DNA of 64,000 nt, taken from Acidovorax sp. (GTDB lineage: Bacteria; Pseudomonadota; Gammaproteobacteria; Burkholderiales; Burkholderiaceae_C). The notes under the pieces were generated by a model. It was not told the DNA's origin, did no database searches, and saw only the letters and a list, made by a program, of their open reading frames with translations. The DNA is taken from assembly GCF_021287135.1 (NCBI RefSeq), contig NZ_JAJTBB010000021.1, positions 1 to 64,000 of the forward strand. Reading direction: 5' to 3'. The translations under genes and the position numbers were made by a program. Positions 23,264-31,804 of the stretch are shown here, piece after piece (position 1 is the first letter of the stretch; every line of letters starts with the position of its first letter).

Positions 23264-23940
23264 TTTTTGGCGCCTTTCACCGCTTGCTTTTGCGCCTGGA
23301 TCTCGTCAGGGTCAAGATAGCGGAATGTCCGCGCCGTCGCCTCCATCGTCAACGTGGATCCATCCTTTTCCTTGTTGGGTGGCGCTATCGATATATTGTT
23401 CAGAGTCACAATGCGAGAGAGATTCGCAATATCTGCCGCAAAATAGCCCATATCGTGATATTTACCGGTCACCTTGATCTGAATGGGGAGTTCCGCGTAG
23501 TACTCTCGCACAACCACCTGCCCCGGACGGAACAGGTCAAATTGGAGGCTGCGCCCGAGGCCCGCTTGATTGATATCGGACAGCAAGGCGGCCATCTCCG
23601 CTTTGCTCGGAAGTTGCTTCTCCAACTGGATCACGTACTGCTGCACTTGTTCGCGCTGCCTTTTCAAGGCCTCGAGACTGACGGCTTTGGTGAGTTTGGT
23701 CTGGTAATCTTTCCGCAGCGTTTCCTCTTTCGCCACTTCCGCAGCAAGCTCGTCCTCATATTCACTGATCTTGGCAAACCATGCCACGGCCGCTACCGCC
23801 ACTGCGATAAAAACACACAGCAGTATCTTGGGGAGAACAGGCCACAGGGACGGGTCCTTGGGGTCCAGATTTCTAAATTGCCTGGAAAAGTTGTCCTGCA
23901 AGGCAGCGAAATCAATTTGCTTTGTTGATTTTTTTGCCAT
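23260..23940 (-). CDS. pilO: Type IV pilus inner-membrane protein PilO
   Basis: The protein has 226 residues from ATG 23940 (MAKKSTKQIDF), one base after the pilN stop. One transmembrane helix (about residues 38-56) is followed by a coiled coil and a periplasmic ferredoxin-like domain (GRSLQFDLFRPGQ, VTGKYHDMGYFAADI). PilO pairs with PilN and binds PilP. The upstream GGGAAATAAC acts as ribosome site. Confidence 0.94.
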   Translation of the reverse strand: MAKKSTKQIDFAALQDNFSRQFRNLDPKDPSLWPVLPKILLCVFIAVAVAAVAWFAKISEYEDELAAEVAKEETLRKDYQTKLTKAVSLEALKRQREQVQQYVIQLEKQLPSKAEMAALLSDINQAGLGRSLQFDLFRPGQVVVREYYAELPIQIKVTGKYHDMGYFAADIANLSRIVTLNNISIAPPNKEKDGSTLTMEATARTFRYLDPDEIQAQKQAVKGAKK

Positions 23941-23941
23941 G

Positions 23942-24550
23942 TTATTTCCCGGTCGACGCGCTCGCCGCATCCTTGTTTTTCTGGGCTTCCCCGGTGCGCA
24001 TCAATCTGAACCGCAAATTGAAATTGAACACCCTGCGCTGGTCCTTGGCCGCCAAGGCAATATTGCCAGCAACGATTTCGACCAGCTCGGGCTTTGATAG
24101 CCAAGGAGTGTTGTCCGACAGGTTGCGGAGCATTTCAGACACTCGCTCGTTGGATTGCGCAGAACCTTGCATCGCAATCACCTGATCGGTTTGCTTGATG
24201 CTGGTGACGTAGACGCCTTCAGGAATCTGCCGTACCAATTCGTTGAGCAAATGCACCGGCAGGTTGCGATCCGCTTGAAGATCTTCCACAGCCTTCTGGC
24301 GCGCCCGCAAAGCGGTGATCTCATCCTCAATGTTTGCAATTTCCTTGATCTGCTCTTCCAGAACCTTGATCTCGGACTGAAGGAACCGGTTGCGGTCTTG
24401 CTGGGCGGTAATCATGACCTGGAACCACCAGTAGATCAGACCCGCAATGGCGAGGCCCACCAGGAACGAGGCAAACATGGTTGCCTGAAAAGCTTCCTTC
24501 CGGCGCTTGCGGGCAACCTCCCGGTGGGGAAGTAAGTTAATCAAAATCAC
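23942..24550 (-). CDS. pilN: Type IV pilus inner-membrane protein PilN
   Basis: The protein has 202 residues from GTG 24550, which overlaps the pilM stop by four bases (GTGA). The conserved cytoplasmic N-terminus VILINLLPHREVARKRRK carries the INLLP motif that docks in PilM. One transmembrane helix (about residues 25-45), a coiled coil and a periplasmic fold follow. An ATG ten codons earlier is in frame, but the INLLP position favours the GTG. Confidence 0.94.
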   Translation of the reverse strand: MILINLLPHREVARKRRKEAFQATMFASFLVGLAIAGLIYWWFQVMITAQQDRNRFLQSEIKVLEEQIKEIANIEDEITALRARQKAVEDLQADRNLPVHLLNELVRQIPEGVYVTSIKQTDQVIAMQGSAQSNERVSEMLRNLSDNTPWLSKPELVEIVAGNIALAAKDQRRVFNFNLRFRLMRTGEAQKNKDAASASTGK

Positions 24551-25617
24551 TGCAGGAACCTCCGCATGGCCAGACCGCATGAGGTCAGGTAGGACGGCGC
24601 CTCACGCACCATTTTTTTCAGACGAACGGAACTTCCGATTTCCATGCCATCAAACGGATTGACTGCGCTGCAAGCAAAGCCGGTTTGCTGGGTAACTGCC
24701 TCCGTCAGGCCTGGAAGAGGCGCGGAGCCGCCGGCAAGCATGATGTGATCGACCCGGTTGTGCGGGGTGCTGGTGAAGAAGAACTGCAATGCTCTGCCGA
24801 TTTCCTGCGCCATGCTGTCCACAAAGGGGCGAAGGACTGCCGATTGGTAGTCTTCTGGAAGGTCACCGCTGCGCTTCTTGCTTTCGGCTTCTTCCACCGA
24901 AAACCCGTACTGCCGAACAATCAGCTGCGTGAGCTGAGCTCCGCCAAACGCCTGGTCCCGGTCGTACAACACCTCGTCGTTTTTGATGACCTGCATGCTC
25001 GTCGTCAGGGCACCCACCTCGAAAAGCGCGACCATCGCATCGACGCCTTTTTTGGGCAGCGCTTCGATCAGACGCCCCGCAGCCAGCCGGGAGGCGTGGG
25101 ATTCAATGTCCACGATGACGGGTTTCAGGCCAGCGGCCTCTGCAAGACCTTGCCGGTCTTGCACCTTTTCTCGGCGCGAGGCTGCGATGAGGACGTCCAC
25201 GTCCCCGGGCGAATTCTTGCTGGGGCCGATGACGCAGAAGTCCAGGCTCACCTCGTCGAGCGAAAACGGGATGTACTGATTGGCTTCCGACTCGACCTGC
25301 ACTTCCAGTTCTTGTTCGGACATTCCCCCGGGAAGGGTGATTCGCTTGGTGATCACCGCCGATGGCGGCAAGGCGAGCGCGACGTTTTTCGTTCGCGCGC
25401 CGGTCTTCTTGACGAGCCGGCGCAGGGCATCCGCGACCTCGTCGAACTTTTCAATGTTGCCGTCCGTGATCCAACCCCGCTCCAGCGGCTCGATTCCGCA
25501 ACGCTCCAGCACCAGCCCTCCCGCCTTATCGCGGCCTAGCTCTACCAACTTGACGCTGGACGAGCTGATATCAATTCCGAGCAACGGCGGAGACTGCCGG
25601 CCGAACAAAGACCCCAT
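24547..25617 (-). CDS. pilM: Type IV pilus assembly ATPase-like protein PilM
   Basis: PilM is an FtsA/actin-like cytoplasmic protein that binds the PilN tail and couples the assembly motor to the membrane platform. The protein has 356 residues from ATG 25617 (MGSLFGRQ). Actin-fold phosphate loops are visible in LGIDISSSSVKLVEL and ALFEVGALTTSMQV, with the adenosine motif MLAGGSAPLPGL. It is the first gene of pilMNOPQ and is divergent from mrcA, the common betaproteobacterial arrangement. An upstream in-frame TTG (25650) is less likely. Confidence 0.94.
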   Translation of the reverse strand: MGSLFGRQSPPLLGIDISSSSVKLVELGRDKAGGLVLERCGIEPLERGWITDGNIEKFDEVADALRRLVKKTGARTKNVALALPPSAVITKRITLPGGMSEQELEVQVESEANQYIPFSLDEVSLDFCVIGPSKNSPGDVDVLIAASRREKVQDRQGLAEAAGLKPVIVDIESHASRLAAGRLIEALPKKGVDAMVALFEVGALTTSMQVIKNDEVLYDRDQAFGGAQLTQLIVRQYGFSVEEAESKKRSGDLPEDYQSAVLRPFVDSMAQEIGRALQFFFTSTPHNRVDHIMLAGGSAPLPGLTEAVTQQTGFACSAVNPFDGMEIGSSVRLKKMVREAPSYLTSCGLAMRRFLQ

Positions 25618-25863
25618 TGAGCTCAAGATTGGTCCCCTGTAACTTGCCAAAATGAGGCAACAAAACTTAACACTTCACATGAATGCTATCAGTAAGATAG
25701 TTCTCCAGCAAAGATTTTTCCCCAAGTAACAGGCGGGGAGCGTTGCCAAAAGCAGACGAATCTTGGCCCCTTTGCAACCCCGTTCAGTGGCAAGACGAGG
25801 CCGCTGAGCGGTGTATTTGGCTGCCCCAAATGCGGCAAGGGCGGGAGGTGGCCTGGGCATTTT

Positions 25864-25869
25864 TATAAT
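25864..25869 (+). promoter_or_regulatory. -10 element of the mrcA promoter
   Basis: TATAAT is an exact -10 hexamer 28 bases before the mrcA ATG. No clear -35 is found at the expected distance in this GC-rich stretch. Confidence 0.5.
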
Positions 25870-25896
25870 GACGGTTCCTTGCCCTCTCGGAGCGCT

Positions 25897-28302
25897 ATGC
25901 CGTCCTCTCCCCCGAAGTCCGCAGACAAGCCGGACGCGTCCACCGCTCCCTCTCCCCGCCCACGTTCCTGGCTCTACTGGGTGGGCCGCATCCTGCTCTG
26001 GATCACGGGGCTGGCGGTGGCGGGCGCGCTGGGGCTGGCGCTGTCCATCGCCCTCGCGCTTGCGGTCGCCTACCCCAACCTGCCCGACATCTCGGATCTC
26101 GCGGACTACCGCCCCAAGCTACCGCTGAGGGTCTACTCTTCGGAAGGCGCCCTGCTGGGCGAGTTTGGCGAAGAGCGGCGCAACCTTACGCCGATCGACG
26201 AGATTCCCAAGGTGATGAAGGACGCCGTGCTGGCAATCGAGGACGCTCGCTTCTTTCAACACGGCGGGGTCGACTACAAGGGGGTGATCCGTGCCGGGCT
26301 GGCGAATCTGGGCCGGGTCAAAAGCCAGGGCGCGTCCACCATCACGATGCAGGTTGCGCGAAATGTATATCTGTCGTCAGAAAAAACATTTACTCGCAAA
26401 GTTTACGAAATCTTACTTACATTCAAACTCGAGCATTTACTGACCAAAGACCAGATCCTCGAGATTTACATGAACCAGATTTATCTGGGGAATCGAGCCT
26501 ATGGTTTTGCTGCCGCATCGGAGACGTATTTCGGAAAACCTTTGAAATCGGTTTCGATTGCCGAGGCTGCCATGCTGGCAGGCCTGCCCAAGGCGCCCTC
26601 CGCGTACAACCCCATCAGCAACCCCAAACGCGCTCGCGTGCGACAGTTGTACATCATCGACCGCATGGAAGAAAACGGCTTCATCACGGCGGACCAGGCG
26701 GCACAAGCCAAGAAGGAAGACTTGAAGATCCGGTCCGGCCCGGACAGCACCCGCGTTCACGCCGAGTACGTGGCCGAAATGGTCCGCCAACTGATCTTCG
26801 CCCAGTATGGCAACGAGGCCTACACGCGGGGGCTCAACGTCTACACGACCCTCAATGCAGCGGAGCAGGAAGCCGCCTATGGCGCCTTGCGCCGCGGCAT
26901 CATGGACTACGAGCGCCGCCAGCAGTACCGCGGCCCCGAAAAGTTCGTGACGCTGCCCACAGCCCCGCAGGAGGTCGAAGACGCAATCGATGACGCGCTG
27001 GCCAACCATCCTGACAATGGCGACGTGCTGTCTGCCGTGGTGTTGGAGGCCTCGGCCCGCAAGATCACCGCCGCGCGCGCCAATGGCGACGCCGTGGAAA
27101 TCACGGGCGATGGCCTGAAGCCGGCCCAGTCGGGCCTGAGCGACAAGGCGCCACCCAACATCAAGATCCGCCGCGGCGCCGTGATCCGGGTGGTGAAGAC
27201 CCCCAAGGGCACCTGGGAGATCACCCAGTTGCCCGAGGTGGAGGGTGCGTTCGTCGCGCTGGATCCGCGCAGCGGCGCCCTCCGGGCGCTGGTGGGAGGC
27301 TTCGACTTTGACAAGAACAAGTTCAACCACGCCGCGCAGGCATGGCGCCAGCCCGGCTCCAGCTTCAAGCCCTTCATCTATTCCGCAGCGCTGGAAAAAG
27401 GATTCACTCCCGCCACCGTCATCAACGACGCGCCGCTGTTCTTTGACGCCGGCGTGACGGGCGGGCAGCCGTGGGAGCCCAAGAACTACGATGGGAAGTA
27501 CGACGGGCCGATGACCATGCGCACGGGCCTGGCAAAGTCAAAGAACATGATCTCCATCCGCATCCTGCAGGCCGTGGGACCCAAGACGGCCCAGGACTGG
27601 GTGACGCGCTTTGGCTTCGACGCGGAAAAGCACCCGGCCTATCTCACGATGGCGCTGGGGGCCGGATCGGTGACCCCGCTGCAGATGGCTACGGCGTACT
27701 CCGTGTTCGCCAATGGTGGCTACCGCATCAACCCCTGGCTGATTGCCAAGGTGACGGACCACAAGGGCCGCGTGATCTCCGAGACGACGCCCCCCACCAC
27801 TGCCACGCTGCCGCGGGCCATTGATGCACGCAACGCCTTCATCATGAACAGCCTGCTGCAGGAAGTGACGCGGACCGGCACCGCAGCGCGGGCCCAGGCC
27901 ACGCTCAAGCGCCCCGATCTGTACGGCAAGACCGGCACCACCAATGACTCAGTGGACGCGTGGTTCGCTGGGTACCAGCCGACGATCGCCGCGGTCACGT
28001 GGATCGGCTACGACACCCCCCGCAATCTGGGCAGCCGCGAGACCGGCGGTGGCCTCAGCTTGCCCGTGTGGATCAGCTTCATGGAGCGCGCGCTCAAGGG
28101 CGTCCCGGTCATGGAGCCGACCGTGCCGCCGGGCGTGGTGAATGTGGGTGGCGAGTGGTTCTACGAGGAGTACGCCCGCAACAGTGGGGTGGGCAGCGTC
28201 GGCCTAGACGCCGGCCGCTCTGCGGCACCTGCCGCCGGGGCGCCCCAGGCGCCACCCGCGGCGGAAGAGCGCAACCGCATTCTCGATCTCTTCCGCAACT
28301 GA
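25897..28302 (+). CDS. mrcA: Penicillin-binding protein 1A
   Basis: PBP1A polymerises and cross-links peptidoglycan. The protein has 801 residues from ATG 25897 with GGAG upstream. A Pro-rich tail and one transmembrane helix (about 22-50) are followed by the GT51 transglycosylase domain (AIEDARFFQHGGVDYKG, then GASTITMQVARN). After a linker of about 300 residues comes the transpeptidase with SSFK (PGSSFKPFIY), SKN and KTGTTND. Codons around 26,341-26,580 are markedly AT-richer (about 44% GC) than the rest. The gene is divergent from pilM, as in many Proteobacteria. Confidence 0.95.
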   Translation: MPSSPPKSADKPDASTAPSPRPRSWLYWVGRILLWITGLAVAGALGLALSIALALAVAYPNLPDISDLADYRPKLPLRVYSSEGALLGEFGEERRNLTPIDEIPKVMKDAVLAIEDARFFQHGGVDYKGVIRAGLANLGRVKSQGASTITMQVARNVYLSSEKTFTRKVYEILLTFKLEHLLTKDQILEIYMNQIYLGNRAYGFAAASETYFGKPLKSVSIAEAAMLAGLPKAPSAYNPISNPKRARVRQLYIIDRMEENGFITADQAAQAKKEDLKIRSGPDSTRVHAEYVAEMVRQLIFAQYGNEAYTRGLNVYTTLNAAEQEAAYGALRRGIMDYERRQQYRGPEKFVTLPTAPQEVEDAIDDALANHPDNGDVLSAVVLEASARKITAARANGDAVEITGDGLKPAQSGLSDKAPPNIKIRRGAVIRVVKTPKGTWEITQLPEVEGAFVALDPRSGALRALVGGFDFDKNKFNHAAQAWRQPGSSFKPFIYSAALEKGFTPATVINDAPLFFDAGVTGGQPWEPKNYDGKYDGPMTMRTGLAKSKNMISIRILQAVGPKTAQDWVTRFGFDAEKHPAYLTMALGAGSVTPLQMATAYSVFANGGYRINPWLIAKVTDHKGRVISETTPPTTATLPRAIDARNAFIMNSLLQEVTRTGTAARAQATLKRPDLYGKTGTTNDSVDAWFAGYQPTIAAVTWIGYDTPRNLGSRETGGGLSLPVWISFMERALKGVPVMEPTVPPGVVNVGGEWFYEEYARNSGVGSVGLDAGRSAAPAAGAPQAPPAAEERNRILDLFRN

Positions 28303-28371
28303 CACCCGCCAACGGGCGAAGTCAGGAATTTGCGGGCGCGCGGCACCCTGGGCGCGCCCCTCGCGCCGAGA

Positions 28372-28701
28372 TCACTCGGAGAATTTCAGCGAGACGCCTG
28401 CTTGCTGGCTGGCGTCGCGGCTCAGGCACTCAAAGAACTCGCCCGCTCCCTTGGTGTCCTGCCAGCGCCCGTCCTGAAAGCGGTAGTGGTAGCCGCCCGA
28501 GCGGGCCGCCATCCAGACTTCCTGCAGCGGCTTTTGCAGATTGACCACGATCTGCGAGCGGTTGGGGAAGGACAGCGTCACCATGCCGCCCGAGCGCTGC
28601 GCATCCACGTCGGCCTCCGTGGTGTCGTTGATGTGGTCGCAACTGCGCTCAACCGCCAGTAGCAGCTTTTCGGCGCGGTCCATGAATTCAAGGTCGGTCA
28701 T
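28372..28701 (-). CDS. cyaY: Frataxin-like iron protein CyaY
   Basis: CyaY binds iron and modulates Fe-S assembly by IscS. The protein has 109 residues from ATG 28701 (MTDLEFM), the usual length. The acidic first helix ([22 protein letters not shown]) and the beta-sheet motif [25 protein letters not shown] are diagnostic. It is divergent from the small lipoprotein gene, with fewer than 20 bases between the starts. Confidence 0.95.
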   Translation of the reverse strand: MTDLEFMDRAEKLLLAVERSCDHINDTTEADVDAQRSGGMVTLSFPNRSQIVVNLQKPLQEVWMAARSGGYHYRFQDGRWQDTKGAGEFFECLSRDASQQAGVSLKFSE

Positions 28702-28719
28702 TACAATTTGCGCATGTTG

Positions 28720-28926
28720 ATGAAGGCTTCTCAAATTCTAGTCAGGTCTGTTGTCCTTGCGGCCTGTGCGGCGGCCTTCGCGGGTTGCGGGCAGCGCGGT
28801 CCCCTTTACTTGCCCAGCGCTCCCCAGGCGGCCCAGCGGGCAACCCTGCCCCAGACCCTGACACCGGGTTCCAGCGCCTCCCCCACCCCGCAGCCGCCGG
28901 CCAGCGCTGCGTCCGCCGCGCCCTGA
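28720..28926 (+). CDS. lptM: LptM-like small lipoprotein (YifL family)
   Basis: The protein has 68 residues from ATG 28720 (another ATG is two codons earlier). A signal peptide ends in a lipobox FAGC, and the mature N-terminus [10 protein letters not shown] is the signature of LptM, which helps LptD/LptE maturation in the outer membrane. The rest is Pro/Ser/Ala-rich and disordered. It is paired divergently with cyaY, a conserved arrangement; lysA, often next, is not here. Confidence 0.88.
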   Translation: MKASQILVRSVVLAACAAAFAGCGQRGPLYLPSAPQAAQRATLPQTLTPGSSASPTPQPPASAASAAP

Positions 28927-29031
28927 GGCATTGCGGAGCGCGCCGCCAACTCTGGCGGCACTTGATTTCTATCAAGGATCAATTGCAGGGGTAATCGTAC
29001 AGTTCGGGCTTTATTGCACCGTAGGATGGCT

Positions 29032-29850
29032 ATGGCCCTGGAACTCTACCGCGACAAGAACCATGCTTGTCTGATGTTCACCGATCTGATTGAGGAAGAC
29101 GGTCAGGCCGTGCAGGCCAACCAGTTCCTGATCGTGGACGATGACACCGGCGCCATCATCGACCCGGGCGGCAACCTGGCCTTCAACGAGCTGTTCATGG
29201 GGATGACCAAGCACTTCCCCCCGCACAAGCTGTCCTACCTGATCGCCTCGCATGCGGACCCGGACATCATTGCGTCGCTGGACCGCTGGATGACCAGCAC
29301 CAAAGCCAACCTGGTGATCTCGCGCATCTGGGAGCGTTTTGCGCCCCACTTCACCAAGGTGGGCAAGACCGAGAACCGGGTGATCGGCGTGCCCGACAGC
29401 GGTGGACACCTGCCGCTGGGCCGCCACGAACTGGTGCTGCTGCCCGCCCACTTCATGCACTCCGAGGGCAATTTCCACTTCTACGACCCGGTCAGCCGCA
29501 TCCTGTTCACCGGGGACCTGGGGGTGTCCTTGATGTCTGGCGCCGAAGCTCGCGTGCCCGTGACCGACCTGCGGGCCCACATCCCGCGCATGGAGGCCTT
29601 CCACCGCCGCTACATGGTCTCCAACAAGATCCTGCGCCTGTGGGCCCGGATGGCGCGCCAGCTGGACATCTCGATGATCGTGCCGCAGCACGGCGCTCCC
29701 ATCATGGGCAAACCGGCCATTCAGGATTTCTTCCTGTGGATTGAAAACCTCATGTGCGGCATCGACCTCTTCGACGACCGCGCCTACCAGATCCCGACGG
29801 GCTACATCGATCCGGTGACGCGCCAGATGCGCCCCGGAACTCCGCGGTAA
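29032..29850 (+). CDS. ODP-type metallo-beta-lactamase-fold protein
   Basis: The protein has 272 residues from ATG 29032, with TAGGA upstream. The fold resembles the oxygen-binding di-iron (flavodiiron-like) MBL group: NQFLIVDDDTGAIIDPGG, then SHADPDIIASL where the family has H-x-E-x-D-H, followed by PAHFMHSEGNFHFYD and LFTGDLG and a late PQHG. The first metal motif reads H-A-D-P-D-I, so one canonical His is absent. No flavodoxin domain is fused. Possible roles are redox or oxygen/NO sensing; function is not established. Confidence 0.75.
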   Translation: MALELYRDKNHACLMFTDLIEEDGQAVQANQFLIVDDDTGAIIDPGGNLAFNELFMGMTKHFPPHKLSYLIASHADPDIIASLDRWMTSTKANLVISRIWERFAPHFTKVGKTENRVIGVPDSGGHLPLGRHELVLLPAHFMHSEGNFHFYDPVSRILFTGDLGVSLMSGAEARVPVTDLRAHIPRMEAFHRRYMVSNKILRLWARMARQLDISMIVPQHGAPIMGKPAIQDFFLWIENLMCGIDLFDDRAYQIPTGYIDPVTRQMRPGTPR

Positions 29851-29860
29851 TATTTTTGGC

Positions 29861-29915
29861 AAAAATAGCCGCTAGCGCTTGCAGTATCAACGCAAGCAGC
29901 TATCAAAAATATAGC
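29861..29915 (+). repeat. Comamonad intergenic repeat, copy B (diverged)
   Basis: The copy is AAAAATAGCCGCTAGCGCTTGC, then GCAAGCAGCTAT and ATATAGC. The stem has GCTTGC/GCAAGC instead of the usual GCGCTT/AAGCGC, so the two arms have changed together. It lies 10 bases after the MBL gene. Confidence 0.75.
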
Positions 29916-29978
29916 TAGAGAGGTGAACGCATCGCGGGCTGGTCGATGGCTTGGCGCGAGACAGCGACCGGCCGCAGC

Positions 29979-30578
29979 TCATCCCTTGCGCCAGCGGCGG
30001 GCCACCCGCCAGCCCAGCAGCAGGGCTACCACCACCGCATACACGGCCACTTCGCCGAAGTCGTTCTTGCCGGCGCGCATCCAGAAGAAATGCAATAGCG
30101 CCAACAGCGCCGCGGCATACACGCTGCGGTGCAGCGCCTGCCACCGGCGGGCCCCCAGGCGCTTGATGGCACGGTTGAACGAGGTCGCGGCCAGCAGCAA
30201 CAGCAGCACCAGCGCTGCAAAGCCCACCAGGATGAACGGGCGTTTGAAAATGTCACGCACGATCTCGGCCACGTCAAAGCCCATGTCGAACCATGCGTAG
30301 CTCAGCAGGTGCAGCGCCCCGTAGAAGAACACGAACAGCCCCAGCATGCGCCGAAACCTCGCCAGCTGCGGCGTGGCGCTGATGACGCGCAGCGGGGTCA
30401 CGGTGAGCACCAGGCACAGGCTGCGCAGTGTCCAGTCGCCCGTGGCACGCACCAGCGCTTCGGCCGGGTTGGCCCCCAGCCGGTCGGCCCACGCTGCGTA
30501 GACCAGCCACGCCAACGGCAGCAGACACAGCACGAACAGCACAGGTTTGGCGGCCGGGCCGGCCAGCAGTTTTCGCAT
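29979..30578 (-). CDS. msrQ: Haem-binding membrane subunit MsrQ
   Basis: MsrQ is a b-haem membrane protein that passes electrons from the quinone pool to MsrP. The protein has 199 residues from ATG 30578 with about six transmembrane helices; conserved histidines lie in YGALHLLSYAW and RWQALHRSVYAAALLALLHFFW. It follows msrP by 71 bases on the same strand, the usual msrPQ order. Confidence 0.92.
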   Translation of the reverse strand: MRKLLAGPAAKPVLFVLCLLPLAWLVYAAWADRLGANPAEALVRATGDWTLRSLCLVLTVTPLRVISATPQLARFRRMLGLFVFFYGALHLLSYAWFDMGFDVAEIVRDIFKRPFILVGFAALVLLLLLAATSFNRAIKRLGARRWQALHRSVYAAALLALLHFFWMRAGKNDFGEVAVYAVVVALLLGWRVARRWRKG

Positions 30579-30649
30579 GCGGTGAAACAAAAAAAGGCGA
30601 CACCCGCCGGGACACACCTGGCGGTGGACAGCGAGCCCGCAGGGGTCCG

Positions 30650-31654
30650 TCAGTAGAACTTCTTGAGGTCCATGCCGGCGTACAACGGACCGACCTGGGC
30701 GCCGTAGCCGTTGAACATCAGCGTCTTGCGCTTCTTGGCGAACAGGCCGTCTTCGCCGATGCGCCGCTCGGTCGCCTGGCTCCAGCGCGGATGGTCCACC
30801 TCAGGATTCACGTTGGAATAGAACCCGTACTCCTGCTTGGCCGCCTTGTTCCAGGCCGTTCCTGGCTCCTGCTCGACAAAGCGAATCTTCACGATGCTCT
30901 TGGCGCTCTTGAAGCCGTACTTCCACGGCACCACCAGCCGCACCGGCGCGCCGTTCTGGTTGGGCAGCACCTCGCCATACATGCCGAAGGCCAGCAGCGT
31001 GAGAGGGTGCATGGCTTCGTCCAGCCGCAGGCCTTCCACATAGGGCCAGTCGAGCACGCGCGACCCCACGTACGGCATGGTGGCCTTGTCGGCCAGGGTG
31101 ACGAACTCCACATATTTCGCGCTGCCCTGCGGCTCCACGCGCTTGATCAGCTCGGACAGCGAGTAGCCCACCCACGGGATGACCATGGACCACCCTTCCA
31201 CGCAGCGCAGCCGGTAGATGCGCTCCTCCTGGGCGCTGAGCTTGAGCAGGTCCTCAATGCCGTACTTGCCCGGCTTCTTGACAAGCCCCTCCACCTCCAC
31301 CGTCCAGGGGCGGGTCTTCAACGTGTGGGCGTTGCGGGCAGGGTCGGCCTTGTCAGTGCCGAATTCGTAGAAGTTGTTGTACGTGCTCGCGTCCTTGTAG
31401 TCCGTGAGCTTTTCCATCGTGGCGGCACCGTCCACGGCCGAGCGCCTGGCCGGCAAAGCTGCCAGCTTGCCTGGCCGGGGCGCCCCGCCCTCCTGGGCCA
31501 GCGCGTCGCGCGCCGCCCACGCCGCCATGGCGGCCCCCGCAGCGCCGCTGGCCATGAGTTGCAGGAGACGCCGGCGGTCCCGGTACACCGCCTGGGGCGT
31601 GATTTCTGAAGCAAACGGGTGCACAAAACCCGTATCTCGGCGGGGGATCAACAT
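30650..31654 (-). CDS. msrP: Periplasmic methionine sulfoxide reductase, Mo-cofactor subunit MsrP
   Basis: MsrP repairs oxidised methionines in periplasmic proteins. The protein has 334 residues from ATG 31654 ([10 protein letters not shown]). A Tat signal is present ([13 protein letters not shown], residues about 26-38, then a hydrophobic stretch ending at ALAQ). The Moco-ligating Cys is in [14 protein letters not shown], and the fold continues with [17 protein letters not shown] segments typical of the sulfite-oxidase family. It is folded with cofactor before export. It is paired with msrQ downstream. Confidence 0.94.
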   Translation of the reverse strand: MLIPRRDTGFVHPFASEITPQAVYRDRRRLLQLMASGAAGAAMAAWAARDALAQEGGAPRPGKLAALPARRSAVDGAATMEKLTDYKDASTYNNFYEFGTDKADPARNAHTLKTRPWTVEVEGLVKKPGKYGIEDLLKLSAQEERIYRLRCVEGWSMVIPWVGYSLSELIKRVEPQGSAKYVEFVTLADKATMPYVGSRVLDWPYVEGLRLDEAMHPLTLLAFGMYGEVLPNQNGAPVRLVVPWKYGFKSAKSIVKIRFVEQEPGTAWNKAAKQEYGFYSNVNPEVDHPRWSQATERRIGEDGLFAKKRKTLMFNGYGAQVGPLYAGMDLKKFY

Positions 31655-31804
31655 GGGGAGTCTCCGGAAGGCAATGCGGGTCGGTAGAGCAGAACAGGGG
31701 TTAGTTCGTTCCACCCGCCGCGCAGGTTACACCGAAGGCTTCCTCACTGCAGTGCCGCGCAAAACAGCCCTATCCCGCTCTCGCCTGCACTGCGAGGCCG
31801 ACGG

